Source: Verrucomicrobium sp. GAS474
GTDB lineage: Bacteria > Verrucomicrobiota > Verrucomicrobiia > Methylacidiphilales > GAS474
NCBI RefSeq assembly: GCF_900105685.1
Contig: NZ_LT629781.1
Location: 1,922,001 to 1,986,000, forward strand
DNA: 64,000 nucleotides
Direction of reading: 5' to 3'
This document shows, piece after piece, positions 26,778-35,227 of the stretch (its first letter is position 1; every line of letters starts with the position of its first letter). Under the pieces are notes generated by a model that worked only from the letters and a program-made list of their open reading frames with translations, ran no database searches and had not been told where the DNA came from. A program made the translations under genes and the position numbers.

Positions 26778-27140
26778 TCAAACGTCGTTGTAAGACCCGA
26801 CGTATGCCGTGTTCGTCTCTTCCGCTTCGGCTTCCTGCCCGAGGCCGTACCGTTCCTTCTGGACGTCGGTCAATTCCTCCAGGCGGCGGAAGCGCCAGGC
26901 GGCGAAGCCGAGTTCCCGTCCGTAGACGTGGCGGGGGTCCTTCGGGTTCTTGAGCTCGCGCAGGAGGACGGCGTCGACCGAGTCGGCCGGGTTGCCGCCG
27001 ACGAATTCCATCCGTCCGGGAAAGACCTCGCGGATCGTGTAGACCGTCCCTTCCTTCGGGAGGGCGGCATAGATCTTCTCGACGACTTCGTCGAAGCAGT
27101 CGTTGACGCAGGCGACGCGCTCTCCGGGTTTGAAGCTCAT
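26778..27140 (-). CDS. Conserved-looking hypothetical protein
   Basis: 120 residues from the ATG at 27140 (MSFKPGERVACVND). A TTG 12 bases upstream is a poorer start. I do not recognise the family. The N-terminal half looks like a small beta-rich domain (GERVACVND, GTVYTIREVFPG). The C-terminal half is charged and helical, rich in Arg and Glu (WRFRRLEELTDVQKERYG), with an acidic tail. There is no signal peptide or membrane helix. It is 24 bases downstream of the htrA-type gene on the same strand and may be co-transcribed with it. Confidence 0.7.
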   Translation of the reverse strand: MSFKPGERVACVNDCFDEVVEKIYAALPKEGTVYTIREVFPGRMEFVGGNPADSVDAVLLRELKNPKDPRHVYGRELGFAAWRFRRLEELTDVQKERYGLGQEAEAEETNTAYVGSYNDV

Positions 27141-27164
27141 AGGGAAGGGCAATGTAGCCGAAAC

Positions 27165-28289
27165 TCAGCGGGCCTGCAAGGTCACGGCCTGGCTGCGCCG
27201 GACGCTGAAGGCGCCCTGCTGCTGGAAGACGGCGACGGTGAAGCTGACGGGGTCGCCCTTCTGGACGCGGCGGAGCTGGTGGGGGAGGGAATCCTCGTTG
27301 AGGATCGGGACGTTGCCGATGCCGACGATGACCATCCCCTCGCGCATCTTCGCCGCCTCGGCGGGGCTCCCCTTGGCGACGCCGGAGATGATGAGGCCGC
27401 TGGTCGAGGGGAGGCCGAAGGCCTGGGCGAGGTCGGGAGTGATGTTCTGGAGGCGGAGGCCGAATTTCTCGTCGAGGAGGTCGGGGATCGAGGCGGGGGT
27501 CGGCGGCTTCTTGTCCCCCTTCGCGATGGCGATGGCATCGGCGACCCACGCGGAGACCTTCGCCGCCGGGATGGCGAAGCCGATCCCCTCGACGGCCTGG
27601 CCCGCGAGCTTCGCGTTGCAGATGCCGACGAGCTTCCCCTCGATGTCGACGAGGGCGCCGCCGCTGTTGCCGGGGTTGATCGCGGCGTTCGTCTGGAGGA
27701 GGCCGGTGGTCGTCCCCTCGTTCGTCTTCACCTTGCGGTCGCGGGCGCTGAGGATGCCGGCGCTGACGCTGTTCTGGTAGCCCTGGGGGTTGCCGAGGGC
27801 GGCGACGGTCTCGCCGAGGAGGTTCGGGGAGAGGTCCTCGATGGCGAGGCTGAGGGCGGGGAATTTCTCCTTTCGCTCGATCTTCAGGAGGGCGAGGTCG
27901 GCCTCCTCGTCGGCGTAGAGGAGCTTCGCCGGGAAGTCGGAGCCGTCGGCGAGGGTCACCTGGATCGTCGTCTGGTCGGCGGCGCGGCCGACCACGTGGG
28001 CGCAGGTGACGATGTAGCCGTCGGCATGGATCAGGACGCCGGTGCCGAGGCTGGTCTGCTTCGCGTTCTGGACGCGGTAGTTGTTGAAGAAGACGTTGAA
28101 GGGATCGGTGACGACCTGCTGGACGACTTTCTCCGTGTTGATGTTGACGACGGAGGGGCGGACTTTCTCGACGACCTTCACCAGGGGCTCGTCGGCCGGG
28201 GTGATGGCGCGGACGGGGAGGGGGGCGAGGAAAAAGAGGGTGATGAGAAGGAGGAGACCACGTACGATGCCGAAGCTCATGTCGCCCAT
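27165..28289 (-). CDS. HtrA/DegP-family serine protease with one PDZ domain
   Basis: 374 residues. A signal peptide/anchor (GLLLLITLFFLAPLPVRA) leads into a trypsin-like domain with the catalytic triad His in TCAHVVG near residue 98, Asp in ADLALLKI near residue 130 and Ser in NPGNSGGALV near residue 210. One PDZ domain follows (about 265-365). It should act as a periplasmic quality-control protease or chaperone. The ATG at 28289 is chosen because AAAGGGG lies 10 bases upstream; the ATG at 28280 is an alternative. Its start region overlaps the divergent DUF2851 gene. Confidence 0.9.
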   Translation of the reverse strand: MGDMSFGIVRGLLLLITLFFLAPLPVRAITPADEPLVKVVEKVRPSVVNINTEKVVQQVVTDPFNVFFNNYRVQNAKQTSLGTGVLIHADGYIVTCAHVVGRAADQTTIQVTLADGSDFPAKLLYADEEADLALLKIERKEKFPALSLAIEDLSPNLLGETVAALGNPQGYQNSVSAGILSARDRKVKTNEGTTTGLLQTNAAINPGNSGGALVDIEGKLVGICNAKLAGQAVEGIGFAIPAAKVSAWVADAIAIAKGDKKPPTPASIPDLLDEKFGLRLQNITPDLAQAFGLPSTSGLIISGVAKGSPAEAAKMREGMVIVGIGNVPILNEDSLPHQLRRVQKGDPVSFTVAVFQQQGAFSVRRSQAVTLQAR

Positions 28290-29631
28290 CGAAGCAGAAC
28301 CCCTTTCAAAAGACCAGCCTTCCTCCGGTCGCGACCGCTATGCCGGGGCGCGCGGCACCCGCCCGCCGGAGGAACCGGGCGCGGGCTGGCTGGCGGCGCT
28401 CTGGCTCGACGGCTTTTTCCGCGCCCCGCTGCGGACGGCGGAGGGGAGGGCGGTGGCGGTGCTCCAGCCGGGCCTGCCCGAAAAACCGGGCTCGCTCCGC
28501 CTGATCGAGGCGGTCCTCGCATTCGACGGCGGCCCGGGCCTCCGGGGGGCGGTGACGGTGGGGGCAGTGCAAGAGGAGGGGGAGACCCCGCTGGCCCGGA
28601 TCGTCTGGCGGGGGAAGGCGGGGGATGTGCCCCAGATCGCGCTGGAGGACAACCTCCTCGCCCCGTGGGCCGAGGTCGGCGATTTGATCGATCCCCTGAT
28701 GGACGTGGAAAACGAGGAGGAAAACCGGACGGACGCGCCCGGGGCCGAAGCCATGCCTGCCGACGCGCTGCTGCCGCTGCTGGAAGCGGCGGGGGCCTAT
28801 CGCCTGCGGCGGCGGGCCCGGCGGCTGGCCTGGCGCATCGCGGCGGTGGGGGTGGAACAGGCGGTCTGGGAGGGAGTCGCCGAGGCGCTGGGCTACGGCG
28901 GGAACCAGGTCCCGTTCCGCCATCTGGCCCGGCGGCTTCCGCTCGCCTACCTGACCGCGTTGAGCGAGGGGGAGCGGGAGGCGCTCCTCTTCGGCGTCGC
29001 GGGATTCCTCCCCGACGGCGACGTGGGGAAGCTTCCCCCTCCCGCCCGCGAGGCGTTGAAGCCGCTCTGGGAGGCATGGTGGCCGATGCGGGCGGGGCTC
29101 GATTACGCGGTCCTTCCCGCCGAGGCGTGGAGCCGGTTCCGCATCCGCCCGGCGAACCGGCCGGAGCGCCGTCTGGCCGCCCTCTCCCGGCTCGTCCCGC
29201 AGATTCCCCGGCTGGTCCGGGCGGTCGAACGGCGCGATCCGGCGATCGTCGGGCGGATCTGCGCCGAGTGCCACGACCCGTTCTGGAGCCGTCACGCCGC
29301 GTGGACCGGGAAAACCTCGGCGAAGCCTTCCCGCCTCGTCGGCGACGACCGGGCCGACGACCTGATCCTCAATCTCTTCTGGCCCCTCGTCTCCCTCCGG
29401 GAGCCCCACGGCCCCGCCGAGGCGCTGGCCGCCCTCGCCGCGATGCCGGGCGGGAGCAACCGGGCCGTCCGGGACCGGGCGGCGGCCTGGGGCCTCCCTC
29501 CGAAGGCCTGCCGGAGCGCCCTCGTCCAGCAGGGGATCCTCCAGGTCGGGCGCGATCTGGAGGGGCCGACGCCGTTCCGCCCGCCCGGCGGCCTGGCCGG
29601 GATGGCGGGGAGGCTGCTTTCCGCGGCTTGA
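28279..29631 (+). CDS. DUF2851 family protein
   Basis: 450 residues from the ATG at 28279. The frame stays open upstream, but there it is only the complement of the protease gene. The protein has a mixed alpha/beta, Arg-rich composition and conserved-looking blocks such as WLDGFFRAPLRTAEGRAV near the start and a late ICAECHDPFWSRH segment. The overall pattern matches DUF2851, a family of unknown function common in Bacteroidota and Verrucomicrobiota. There is no signal peptide or membrane helix. The start codon shares two bases, on the opposite strand, with an ATG of the htrA-type gene, so the divergent promoters must lie inside the coding regions. Confidence 0.75.
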   Translation: MSPIEAEPLSKDQPSSGRDRYAGARGTRPPEEPGAGWLAALWLDGFFRAPLRTAEGRAVAVLQPGLPEKPGSLRLIEAVLAFDGGPGLRGAVTVGAVQEEGETPLARIVWRGKAGDVPQIALEDNLLAPWAEVGDLIDPLMDVENEEENRTDAPGAEAMPADALLPLLEAAGAYRLRRRARRLAWRIAAVGVEQAVWEGVAEALGYGGNQVPFRHLARRLPLAYLTALSEGEREALLFGVAGFLPDGDVGKLPPPAREALKPLWEAWWPMRAGLDYAVLPAEAWSRFRIRPANRPERRLAALSRLVPQIPRLVRAVERRDPAIVGRICAECHDPFWSRHAAWTGKTSAKPSRLVGDDRADDLILNLFWPLVSLREPHGPAEALAALAAMPGGSNRAVRDRAAAWGLPPKACRSALVQQGILQVGRDLEGPTPFRPPGGLAGMAGRLLSAA

Positions 29632-29690
29632 ACTTCGCCGAATCCCTGCGAAAGTCGTTACGTCTTCCTTTGGAAAGACACCCCCGCTTC

Positions 29691-30311
29691 ATGACGCCCC
29701 GCATTCCGGCCCTCCTCGCTTCGCTTTTCCTTTCCCTCCTCTCCGCCCACGCCCTCGACGGGGGATTCGAGATCGGGGGAACCCGCATCGCGGCTCCCGC
29801 GGACTGGGTTCCGGTCCCGCCCGAGCCCGCCTCGGCCGCGCGCATCGCCCAATGGAGCCTCCCGCAGGGCGGCGAGGCCGTCGCCTTCTATTTCGGCGAG
29901 GGAAAAGGGGGCGACGTCCAGGCGAACCTCAGCGCGCTCGCCAAGATGATGACGACCGCGACGGGCGGCCCCGCCCCAGTGCTCAACGAAGAGAAGGCGA
30001 GGGCGGGCGCGAGTGCGCCGACCTGGCGCGTCAGCTCCTTCGCCAGTTACGGGATCTACCTGGGCGATCCCCTCCGTTCCGGCATCCCCGCGTTGCCGAA
30101 GCCCGATTGGGGGCTCATTGGCATCGCGGTCGAGTTCCCCGGCGGCCCCCTTTACCTCCGGATCACCGGACCGGCGGCGACGGTCCGCGCCCTGGTCTCC
30201 CGGTTCGGGAAAAAGGACGGGTCGCTGCTTCCCCTTTCGGCCTCCGCCCCGGTCGAGGCCGCCCCGCAAAAAAGCGCCGTCCCCTCCGGCGGTTCCAAGG
30301 CCAGGAAATAG
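29691..30311 (+). CDS. Hypothetical secreted protein
   Basis: 206 residues beginning at the ATG at 29691; a signal peptide runs through LLASLFLSLLSAHA. The mature part starts LDGGFEIGGTRIAAPADW, reads like a small soluble beta-rich domain and ends in a low-complexity Ala/Pro/Ser/Lys tail. No known family or catalytic motif is evident. It lies 15 bases before the phosphatase-RpiB-GlyA fusion gene on the same strand and may be its operon partner. Function unknown. Confidence 0.7.
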   Translation: MTPRIPALLASLFLSLLSAHALDGGFEIGGTRIAAPADWVPVPPEPASAARIAQWSLPQGGEAVAFYFGEGKGGDVQANLSALAKMMTTATGGPAPVLNEEKARAGASAPTWRVSSFASYGIYLGDPLRSGIPALPKPDWGLIGIAVEFPGGPLYLRITGPAATVRALVSRFGKKDGSLLPLSASAPVEAAPQKSAVPSGGSKARK

Positions 30312-30326
30312 CCCGCTTTCCCGTCG

Positions 30327-32537
30327 ATGAAAAACGTCCTCTTTGTCTGCACCGGCAATATCTGCCGCAGCCCGATGGCGGAAGGGCTCTTCCGCGATCT
30401 GGTGAAGGGGAAGAAGGACATCGTCGTCAGCTCCGGCGGGATCGGCGCGGTGAACGGGCAGCCCCCCAGCAGCTACTCCGTCGACGCCGTCTCCGAGATC
30501 GGGGTCGACATCGGCTCGATCCGCAGCCGCTCCATCACCGGGGACATCGTCCGCAAGGCCGACTTCATTTTCTGCATGACCTACGGGCATCTCGACTCGA
30601 TGCTCCTCCTCTTCCCCCACGCGGCGGAGAAGATCTACCTCGTCCGCGAGTTCGAGAACGGCCTCTCGGCCTCCTCCCGGGAGATCTCCGATCCGATCGG
30701 CTGCTCCCGCGAGGTCTACCGCCGCTGCCGGGACCAGATCGCCCGCGCCCTTCCCAGCGTCCTCGATTTCGTCCTCTCGTCCCCCGCCCCGGGGGGAGAC
30801 GGGGACTCGGGCGGCCTGGCGCGGAAGGTCTTCCTCGTCGCCGACCGGAGCCCCTTTTCCCCCCCCATCCGGGAGGCCCTCTACGGGTGGCTCCTCCGGC
30901 AGGGCGTCCCGTTCGAGGACTGCACCCCCCGCCCTGGCAAGGGCGCGGAAGGGGCCGCTTCCGGCTTCATCGACCGGGTCCGTCGCGTCGCCCTCGCGGT
31001 GGCCCAGGGGGAGGCCCGCCTCGGCATCCTGATCGGGGAGGCCCCCGCGAAGCTCGTCGACCTGGCGAACCGCGTCGGCGGCGTCCGGGCCGTGGCGGTC
31101 GGCGACGCCAAATCGGCCGTTTCGGCCGTCCTCGACCGGGAGGCGAACGTACTTTGTCTTGCCGCAAAAGAGGTTAAGCCCCAACGTGCCTTGGAGATCC
31201 TCACCGCCTGGCTCAACGCCGCCAACGCGGAAAACGAGGACGAGAAACCCACTCTTATGGAAGCCGACATCGTGACGAATCCCGCCCCCTCCTTCAATCC
31301 GCCCCCCTCCCTCAAGGAGAGCGATCCCGCCATCGCCGCCCTCATCGCGAAGGAGGCGGGCCGCCAGTTCGAGGGGATCGAGCTGATCGCCTCGGAGAAC
31401 TTCACGAGCCGCGCCGTCATGGAGGCCCAGGGCTCCTGCCTGACGAACAAGTACGCCGAGGGCTACCCCGGCCGCCGCTGGTACGGCGGGTGCGAGTACG
31501 TGGACGAGATCGAGCAGATCGCCATCGACCGGGCGAAGGAGCTCTTCGGTGCCGAATACGTCAACGTCCAGCCCCACTCCGGCTCCCAGGCGAACATGGC
31601 CGTCTACTTCGCCTTCATCAAGCCGGGCGACACCATCCTCACGATGGACCTCTCCCACGGCGGCCACCTGACCCACGGGAACAAGATGAACTTCTCCGGC
31701 CGCTTCTACAACGTCGTCCACTACGGCGTCTCCCAGGAGACCGGCTACATCGATTACGACGCCCTCGCGGAGCAGGCCGCCGAGACGAAGCCGAAGCTGA
31801 TCACGGCGGGGGCCTCGGCCTACCCCCGGATCATCGACTTCGCCCGGATGAGCGAGATCGCGAAGTCGGTCGGCGCCCTCCTCTTCATCGACATGGCCCA
31901 CATCGCCGGCCTCGTCGCCGCCGGGGTCCATCCCTCGCCGATCCCCCATGCCGACTTCGTCACCACGACCACCCACAAGACCCTCCGCGGCCCCCGCGGC
32001 GGCCTCATCATGGCGAAGGCCCAATACGGCAAGGACCTCGACTCCCACGTCTTCCCCGGCATCCAAGGCGGCCCGCTGATGCACGTCATCGCGGCGAAGG
32101 CCGTCTGCTTCGGCGAGGCGCTGAAGCCCGGCTTCAAGGCCTACCAGGAGCAGGTCGTCCGCAACGCGAAGGCCCTCTCCGAGGGGCTGAAGAAGAACGG
32201 CTACAAGATCCTCTCCGGCGGCACCGACAACCACCTCATGCTCGTCGACCTCCGCCCCACGGAGATCACCGGCAAGGAGGCGCAGGAGACCCTCGACAAG
32301 GCTGCCATCACGATCAACAAGAACTCGATCCCCTTCGATACCGTCTCCCCCTTCAAGGGCGGCGGCATCCGCCTCGGCACCCCCGCTGTGACGACGCGCG
32401 GCATGGGTCCCGACGAGATGTTCGACATCGCGAACTGGATCGACGAGGCGCTGAAGAACCGGACCGACGAGGCGAAGCTCGCCGCGATCGCCAAGCGGGT
32501 CCACGAACTCACCGCCCGCTTCCCGCTTCCCTACTAA
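30327..32537 (+). CDS. glyA: Three-part fusion: LMW protein phosphatase + degenerate RpiB-like domain + serine hydroxymethyltransferase
   Basis: 736 residues in one frame. Residues 1-155: LMW phosphatase with the P-loop CTGNICRS (Cys8, Arg14) and general acid Asp122 in SDPIG. Residues 167-305: a RpiB/LacAB-like sugar isomerase fold ([37 protein letters not shown]). The catalytic Cys of the normal ICGTG loop is replaced, so it is probably inactive. Residues 325-736: complete GlyA with PLP lysine Lys551 in [14 protein letters not shown]; it interconverts serine and glycine with tetrahydrofolate. Bacillus has ywlE, rpiB and glyA as near neighbours, so this looks like a fused gene cluster. An ATG at 31257 could yield GlyA alone. 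Confidence 0.9.
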   Translation: MKNVLFVCTGNICRSPMAEGLFRDLVKGKKDIVVSSGGIGAVNGQPPSSYSVDAVSEIGVDIGSIRSRSITGDIVRKADFIFCMTYGHLDSMLLLFPHAAEKIYLVREFENGLSASSREISDPIGCSREVYRRCRDQIARALPSVLDFVLSSPAPGGDGDSGGLARKVFLVADRSPFSPPIREALYGWLLRQGVPFEDCTPRPGKGAEGAASGFIDRVRRVALAVAQGEARLGILIGEAPAKLVDLANRVGGVRAVAVGDAKSAVSAVLDREANVLCLAAKEVKPQRALEILTAWLNAANAENEDEKPTLMEADIVTNPAPSFNPPPSLKESDPAIAALIAKEAGRQFEGIELIASENFTSRAVMEAQGSCLTNKYAEGYPGRRWYGGCEYVDEIEQIAIDRAKELFGAEYVNVQPHSGSQANMAVYFAFIKPGDTILTMDLSHGGHLTHGNKMNFSGRFYNVVHYGVSQETGYIDYDALAEQAAETKPKLITAGASAYPRIIDFARMSEIAKSVGALLFIDMAHIAGLVAAGVHPSPIPHADFVTTTTHKTLRGPRGGLIMAKAQYGKDLDSHVFPGIQGGPLMHVIAAKAVCFGEALKPGFKAYQEQVVRNAKALSEGLKKNGYKILSGGTDNHLMLVDLRPTEITGKEAQETLDKAAITINKNSIPFDTVSPFKGGGIRLGTPAVTTRGMGPDEMFDIANWIDEALKNRTDEAKLAAIAKRVHELTARFPLPY

Positions 32538-32574
32538 GCCAAGCGCGGAATAAAAAGCGGTAACTCGCACGGAG

Positions 32575-32615
32575 GCGGGGCGTCCCTATGAGTCATGGGG
32601 ACGCCCCGCTTTTTT
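32575..32615 (+). terminator. Rho-independent terminator after the glyA fusion
   Basis: The stem GCGGGGCGTCCC (32575-32586) / GGGACGCCCCGC (32598-32609) is followed by TTTTTT. It ends the upstream operon just before the GT9 gene. Confidence 0.92.
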
Positions 32616-32637
32616 GCGTGTTGGAATTGGAACTGAG

Positions 32638-33645
32638 ATGAAAATCCTCCTCGTCAAACCCGACCACCTCGGCGACTTCGCCCTGACGCTCCCCGTCCTG
32701 TGGGAGCTGGCCGGCCGTTTCGGGAAGGAGAACATCGATGTCCTCGTCTACCCGCCGAACGTCGAGTGGGGCACCCTCCTCCCGTGGCTTCCCCCCCTCC
32801 ACCCGGTCTTCCATCCGATCTTCGCCCGGGGATCGAGCGGGACCCTCGACGAGTCGTTCGTCGCCGCCGATGCGCTCGCGGCCCGCGGCATCGACCACGG
32901 CTTCGAGCTGAGCGCGAACCGGCACGACGGGCTGGGGAAGATGTGGCTCGTCCTCGCCAAGGCGAAGCAGCGGACCGGCCTCTCCGGCCAGTGGGATTTC
33001 CTCCTGAGCCACCCGCTCCCCGGACGGCGGACCCATGAGACGCGGCGGATGGCCGAGCTGTTCCCCGCGGAGTGGGGAATCACCGGGGAGAGCGATCCCG
33101 CCCTCTTCATGCCCCCCGCCCTGCGGCACCCGGGGAGAGGAAAAGGACAGGGGATCGTCCTCGTCCCCTATTCGGGGAAGCCGATCAAGGAATGGACCGA
33201 CGCGGCCTGGGCGGTCCTCGTCGCCGAGATCGGGCGGCGCTGGCCGGAGGAGCCGGTCTCCCTCCTCGCCGGGCCGGAGCGGGTCGAGGAGGGCTGGGCG
33301 TTGGCCGCCCGCGCCGGGTTGTCGTCCGAGGCGGTCTTCGTCCCGGGGACGATCGGGAGGGCGCTCGAAAAGCTGGCCGCCTCGCGGGCCGTCGTCTCGG
33401 TCGACACCGGCGCGGCCCACTTCGCCTCGCTGACGGGAACGCCGCTGGTCGAGATCTTTTCGGGCGCGACCGGGATCGACCGATGGATCGCCCGCACCGC
33501 CGAACGGGAAGCGACGGCGCTCTACAACCCCGTGCCCTGCTCCCCGTGCCGCCACGAGGTCTGCCCCGTCCCGGGCCGCCCCTGCATGGAGGCGATCCTT
33601 CCGGAGGAAGTGGCGGCATTGCTGGCGCAGGTGCTCGGGGCTTAG
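32638..33645 (+). CDS. Glycosyltransferase family 9 (heptosyltransferase-like)
   Basis: 335 residues from the ATG at 32638 (MKILLVKPDHLGDFALTLPVL), the typical GT9 start with the acceptor-side GD pair. The C-terminal half has VLVPYSGKPIKEW and SVDTGAAHFASLTGTPLVEIFS, the nucleotide-sugar-binding region of the ADP-heptose:LPS family. It should add a heptose-like sugar to the lipopolysaccharide core. A Cys cluster near the C-terminus (PCSPCRHEVCPVPGRPC) also occurs in many GT9 proteins. The preceding terminator places it in a new transcript together with the two membrane proteins downstream. Confidence 0.88.
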   Translation: MKILLVKPDHLGDFALTLPVLWELAGRFGKENIDVLVYPPNVEWGTLLPWLPPLHPVFHPIFARGSSGTLDESFVAADALAARGIDHGFELSANRHDGLGKMWLVLAKAKQRTGLSGQWDFLLSHPLPGRRTHETRRMAELFPAEWGITGESDPALFMPPALRHPGRGKGQGIVLVPYSGKPIKEWTDAAWAVLVAEIGRRWPEEPVSLLAGPERVEEGWALAARAGLSSEAVFVPGTIGRALEKLAASRAVVSVDTGAAHFASLTGTPLVEIFSGATGIDRWIARTAEREATALYNPVPCSPCRHEVCPVPGRPCMEAILPEEVAALLAQVLGA

Positions 33646-33745
33646 GTCGTGTTGACGAACCCCGGCGGGGCCGAGTTCCCTCTGGAGTTCACAGGGGACT
33701 TCCGATAGACATGAGCCCCAGCCGATCCCTCGGTCCCTCGGAATT

Positions 33746-35212
33746 ATGCCGCGCCACTCCCTCCTGCTGGTCCTTCTTTCCGCCGCCCTGCTTTTCATCG
33801 GCTTCCGCCTCGTCTGCATGCTCTCCGATTTCCCCGTCTTCGCCGGGGACAGCCGGACTTTCCTTCCCGCCGCCGTCGAATTGAAGCGCGACCACCGCTG
33901 GGAGAATCCCGCCTTCCGCCCGCCCCACGTCGTCGACGCCTCGCGCCCCGACCTCTACACCTACCACGGCTTCCTTTCCCCGCTGGTCCTCGCCCTGCTC
34001 AGCCCGTGGCCCGATTACCACGGCATCCGGTTCGCCCTCGGCATCGTGATGCTCGCCTACGCGCTCTGCCTCGCCTTCCTCCTCCACCGCGCCGGGCACG
34101 GGCTGCCGGAAATCGACCCCCGCGCCGGTGCCGTCGGCGTCGCCCTGCTGCTCCTGGCGGTCGGCTACCTGGGCGACCTCGGACGGCCCGAGCTCCTCGC
34201 CACCGCCCTCGTCGCGGCGGGACTGCTCGCCGTCTCGCTCGCTCCTTCGGGCGCGGCTTCCGCCGCGATCCTCGGGGCCACCCTCGGAGGCCTCGCCGCC
34301 GCCGATCCCATTCCCTCCCTCCTCGCCGCCCTGCTGGCCGTCGGCTGGGTCTTCCTCCAGGCCCCGACCTTCCGCGCCGCCCTGGGGCGGACGGCCCTGT
34401 TGGGGGGCCTCGCCGTCCTCGTCCTCGCCTTCCTCCTGCTCTTCTATCCCCATCGCGCCCTGTGGCTCGAGGGGATGCGCCTCCACGCCGAGACCGCCGA
34501 GGCCTTCGATAGCGAATCGGGGATCCTCAAGCCGTGGTTCGCCAGCCCGGGGGCGATGGGCTTCGGTTTCTTCGTTCTGGCCGGGTTCGGCGCGTGCCTC
34601 CATTTCGTCGGCTCGCGCTGGGGCGGGGCGGCGGGGTGGAAGAAGGCGGGCGTGGCCTTCGTCGGATTGCTGTTCCTCGTCCTCTTTTGGCACTACGCCG
34701 TCCGCATCGGCGCGAAATGCTACAACGCCCGTCCGCTCATTCCCCTGTTCGCCTTCGCGCTCGCTTCCCGGTTTTTCCAGACCTCCCGCCCGCGCTGGAA
34801 CCGCTGGCTCCTTCCCGGCTTGTGCGCCGTCGCATGTCTCGCCTGCGCGGTCGATCTTTCGCGGCAGGCGCTCCTCTTCCGCGCCTACCTCGCCTCGGGC
34901 CTCCGCTACGACCGCGCCGCCGCCGAGCTCCAGGCCCTCGCCGACCGTTCCACCGGCATCGAGATCTCTCCCGACCTCTACTCGCTCTTCGTCCGCTACG
35001 ACCACGTCACGGTCCACGATCTCGCTCCCCTGACCGCCCAGACCTACGTCCTCCAGCAGGTCGTCCGGGGCCTGCGCCGCCCGCCTGAGATCGAGGGCTA
35101 CACCCTCGTCTACGAGAACTTCTCCCCGGTCCGTCCCCGATTCTGCGGCATCCCCGTCGGAAACACCGCCGGGGGCTATAACTACGCCATTTACGAAAAG
35201 AACAGGCCCTAG
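33746..35212 (+). CDS. Polytopic membrane protein, GT-C glycosyltransferase-like
   Basis: 488 residues with about ten hydrophobic helices and a soluble C-terminal part (about residues 385-488). After helix 1 a loop carries FAGDSRTFLPAA with an acidic residue where GT-C enzymes place their catalytic Asp. This and the position after a heptosyltransferase-like gene suggest a lipid-linked sugar transferase for LPS or surface glycan. The similarity is architectural rather than a firm family match. The start is the ATG at 33746; an ATG at 33711 is out of frame. Confidence 0.6.
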   Translation: MPRHSLLLVLLSAALLFIGFRLVCMLSDFPVFAGDSRTFLPAAVELKRDHRWENPAFRPPHVVDASRPDLYTYHGFLSPLVLALLSPWPDYHGIRFALGIVMLAYALCLAFLLHRAGHGLPEIDPRAGAVGVALLLLAVGYLGDLGRPELLATALVAAGLLAVSLAPSGAASAAILGATLGGLAAADPIPSLLAALLAVGWVFLQAPTFRAALGRTALLGGLAVLVLAFLLLFYPHRALWLEGMRLHAETAEAFDSESGILKPWFASPGAMGFGFFVLAGFGACLHFVGSRWGGAAGWKKAGVAFVGLLFLVLFWHYAVRIGAKCYNARPLIPLFAFALASRFFQTSRPRWNRWLLPGLCAVACLACAVDLSRQALLFRAYLASGLRYDRAAAELQALADRSTGIEISPDLYSLFVRYDHVTVHDLAPLTAQTYVLQQVVRGLRRPPEIEGYTLVYENFSPVRPRFCGIPVGNTAGGYNYAIYEKNRP

Positions 35213-35227
35213 GACGGGCATGAGACC

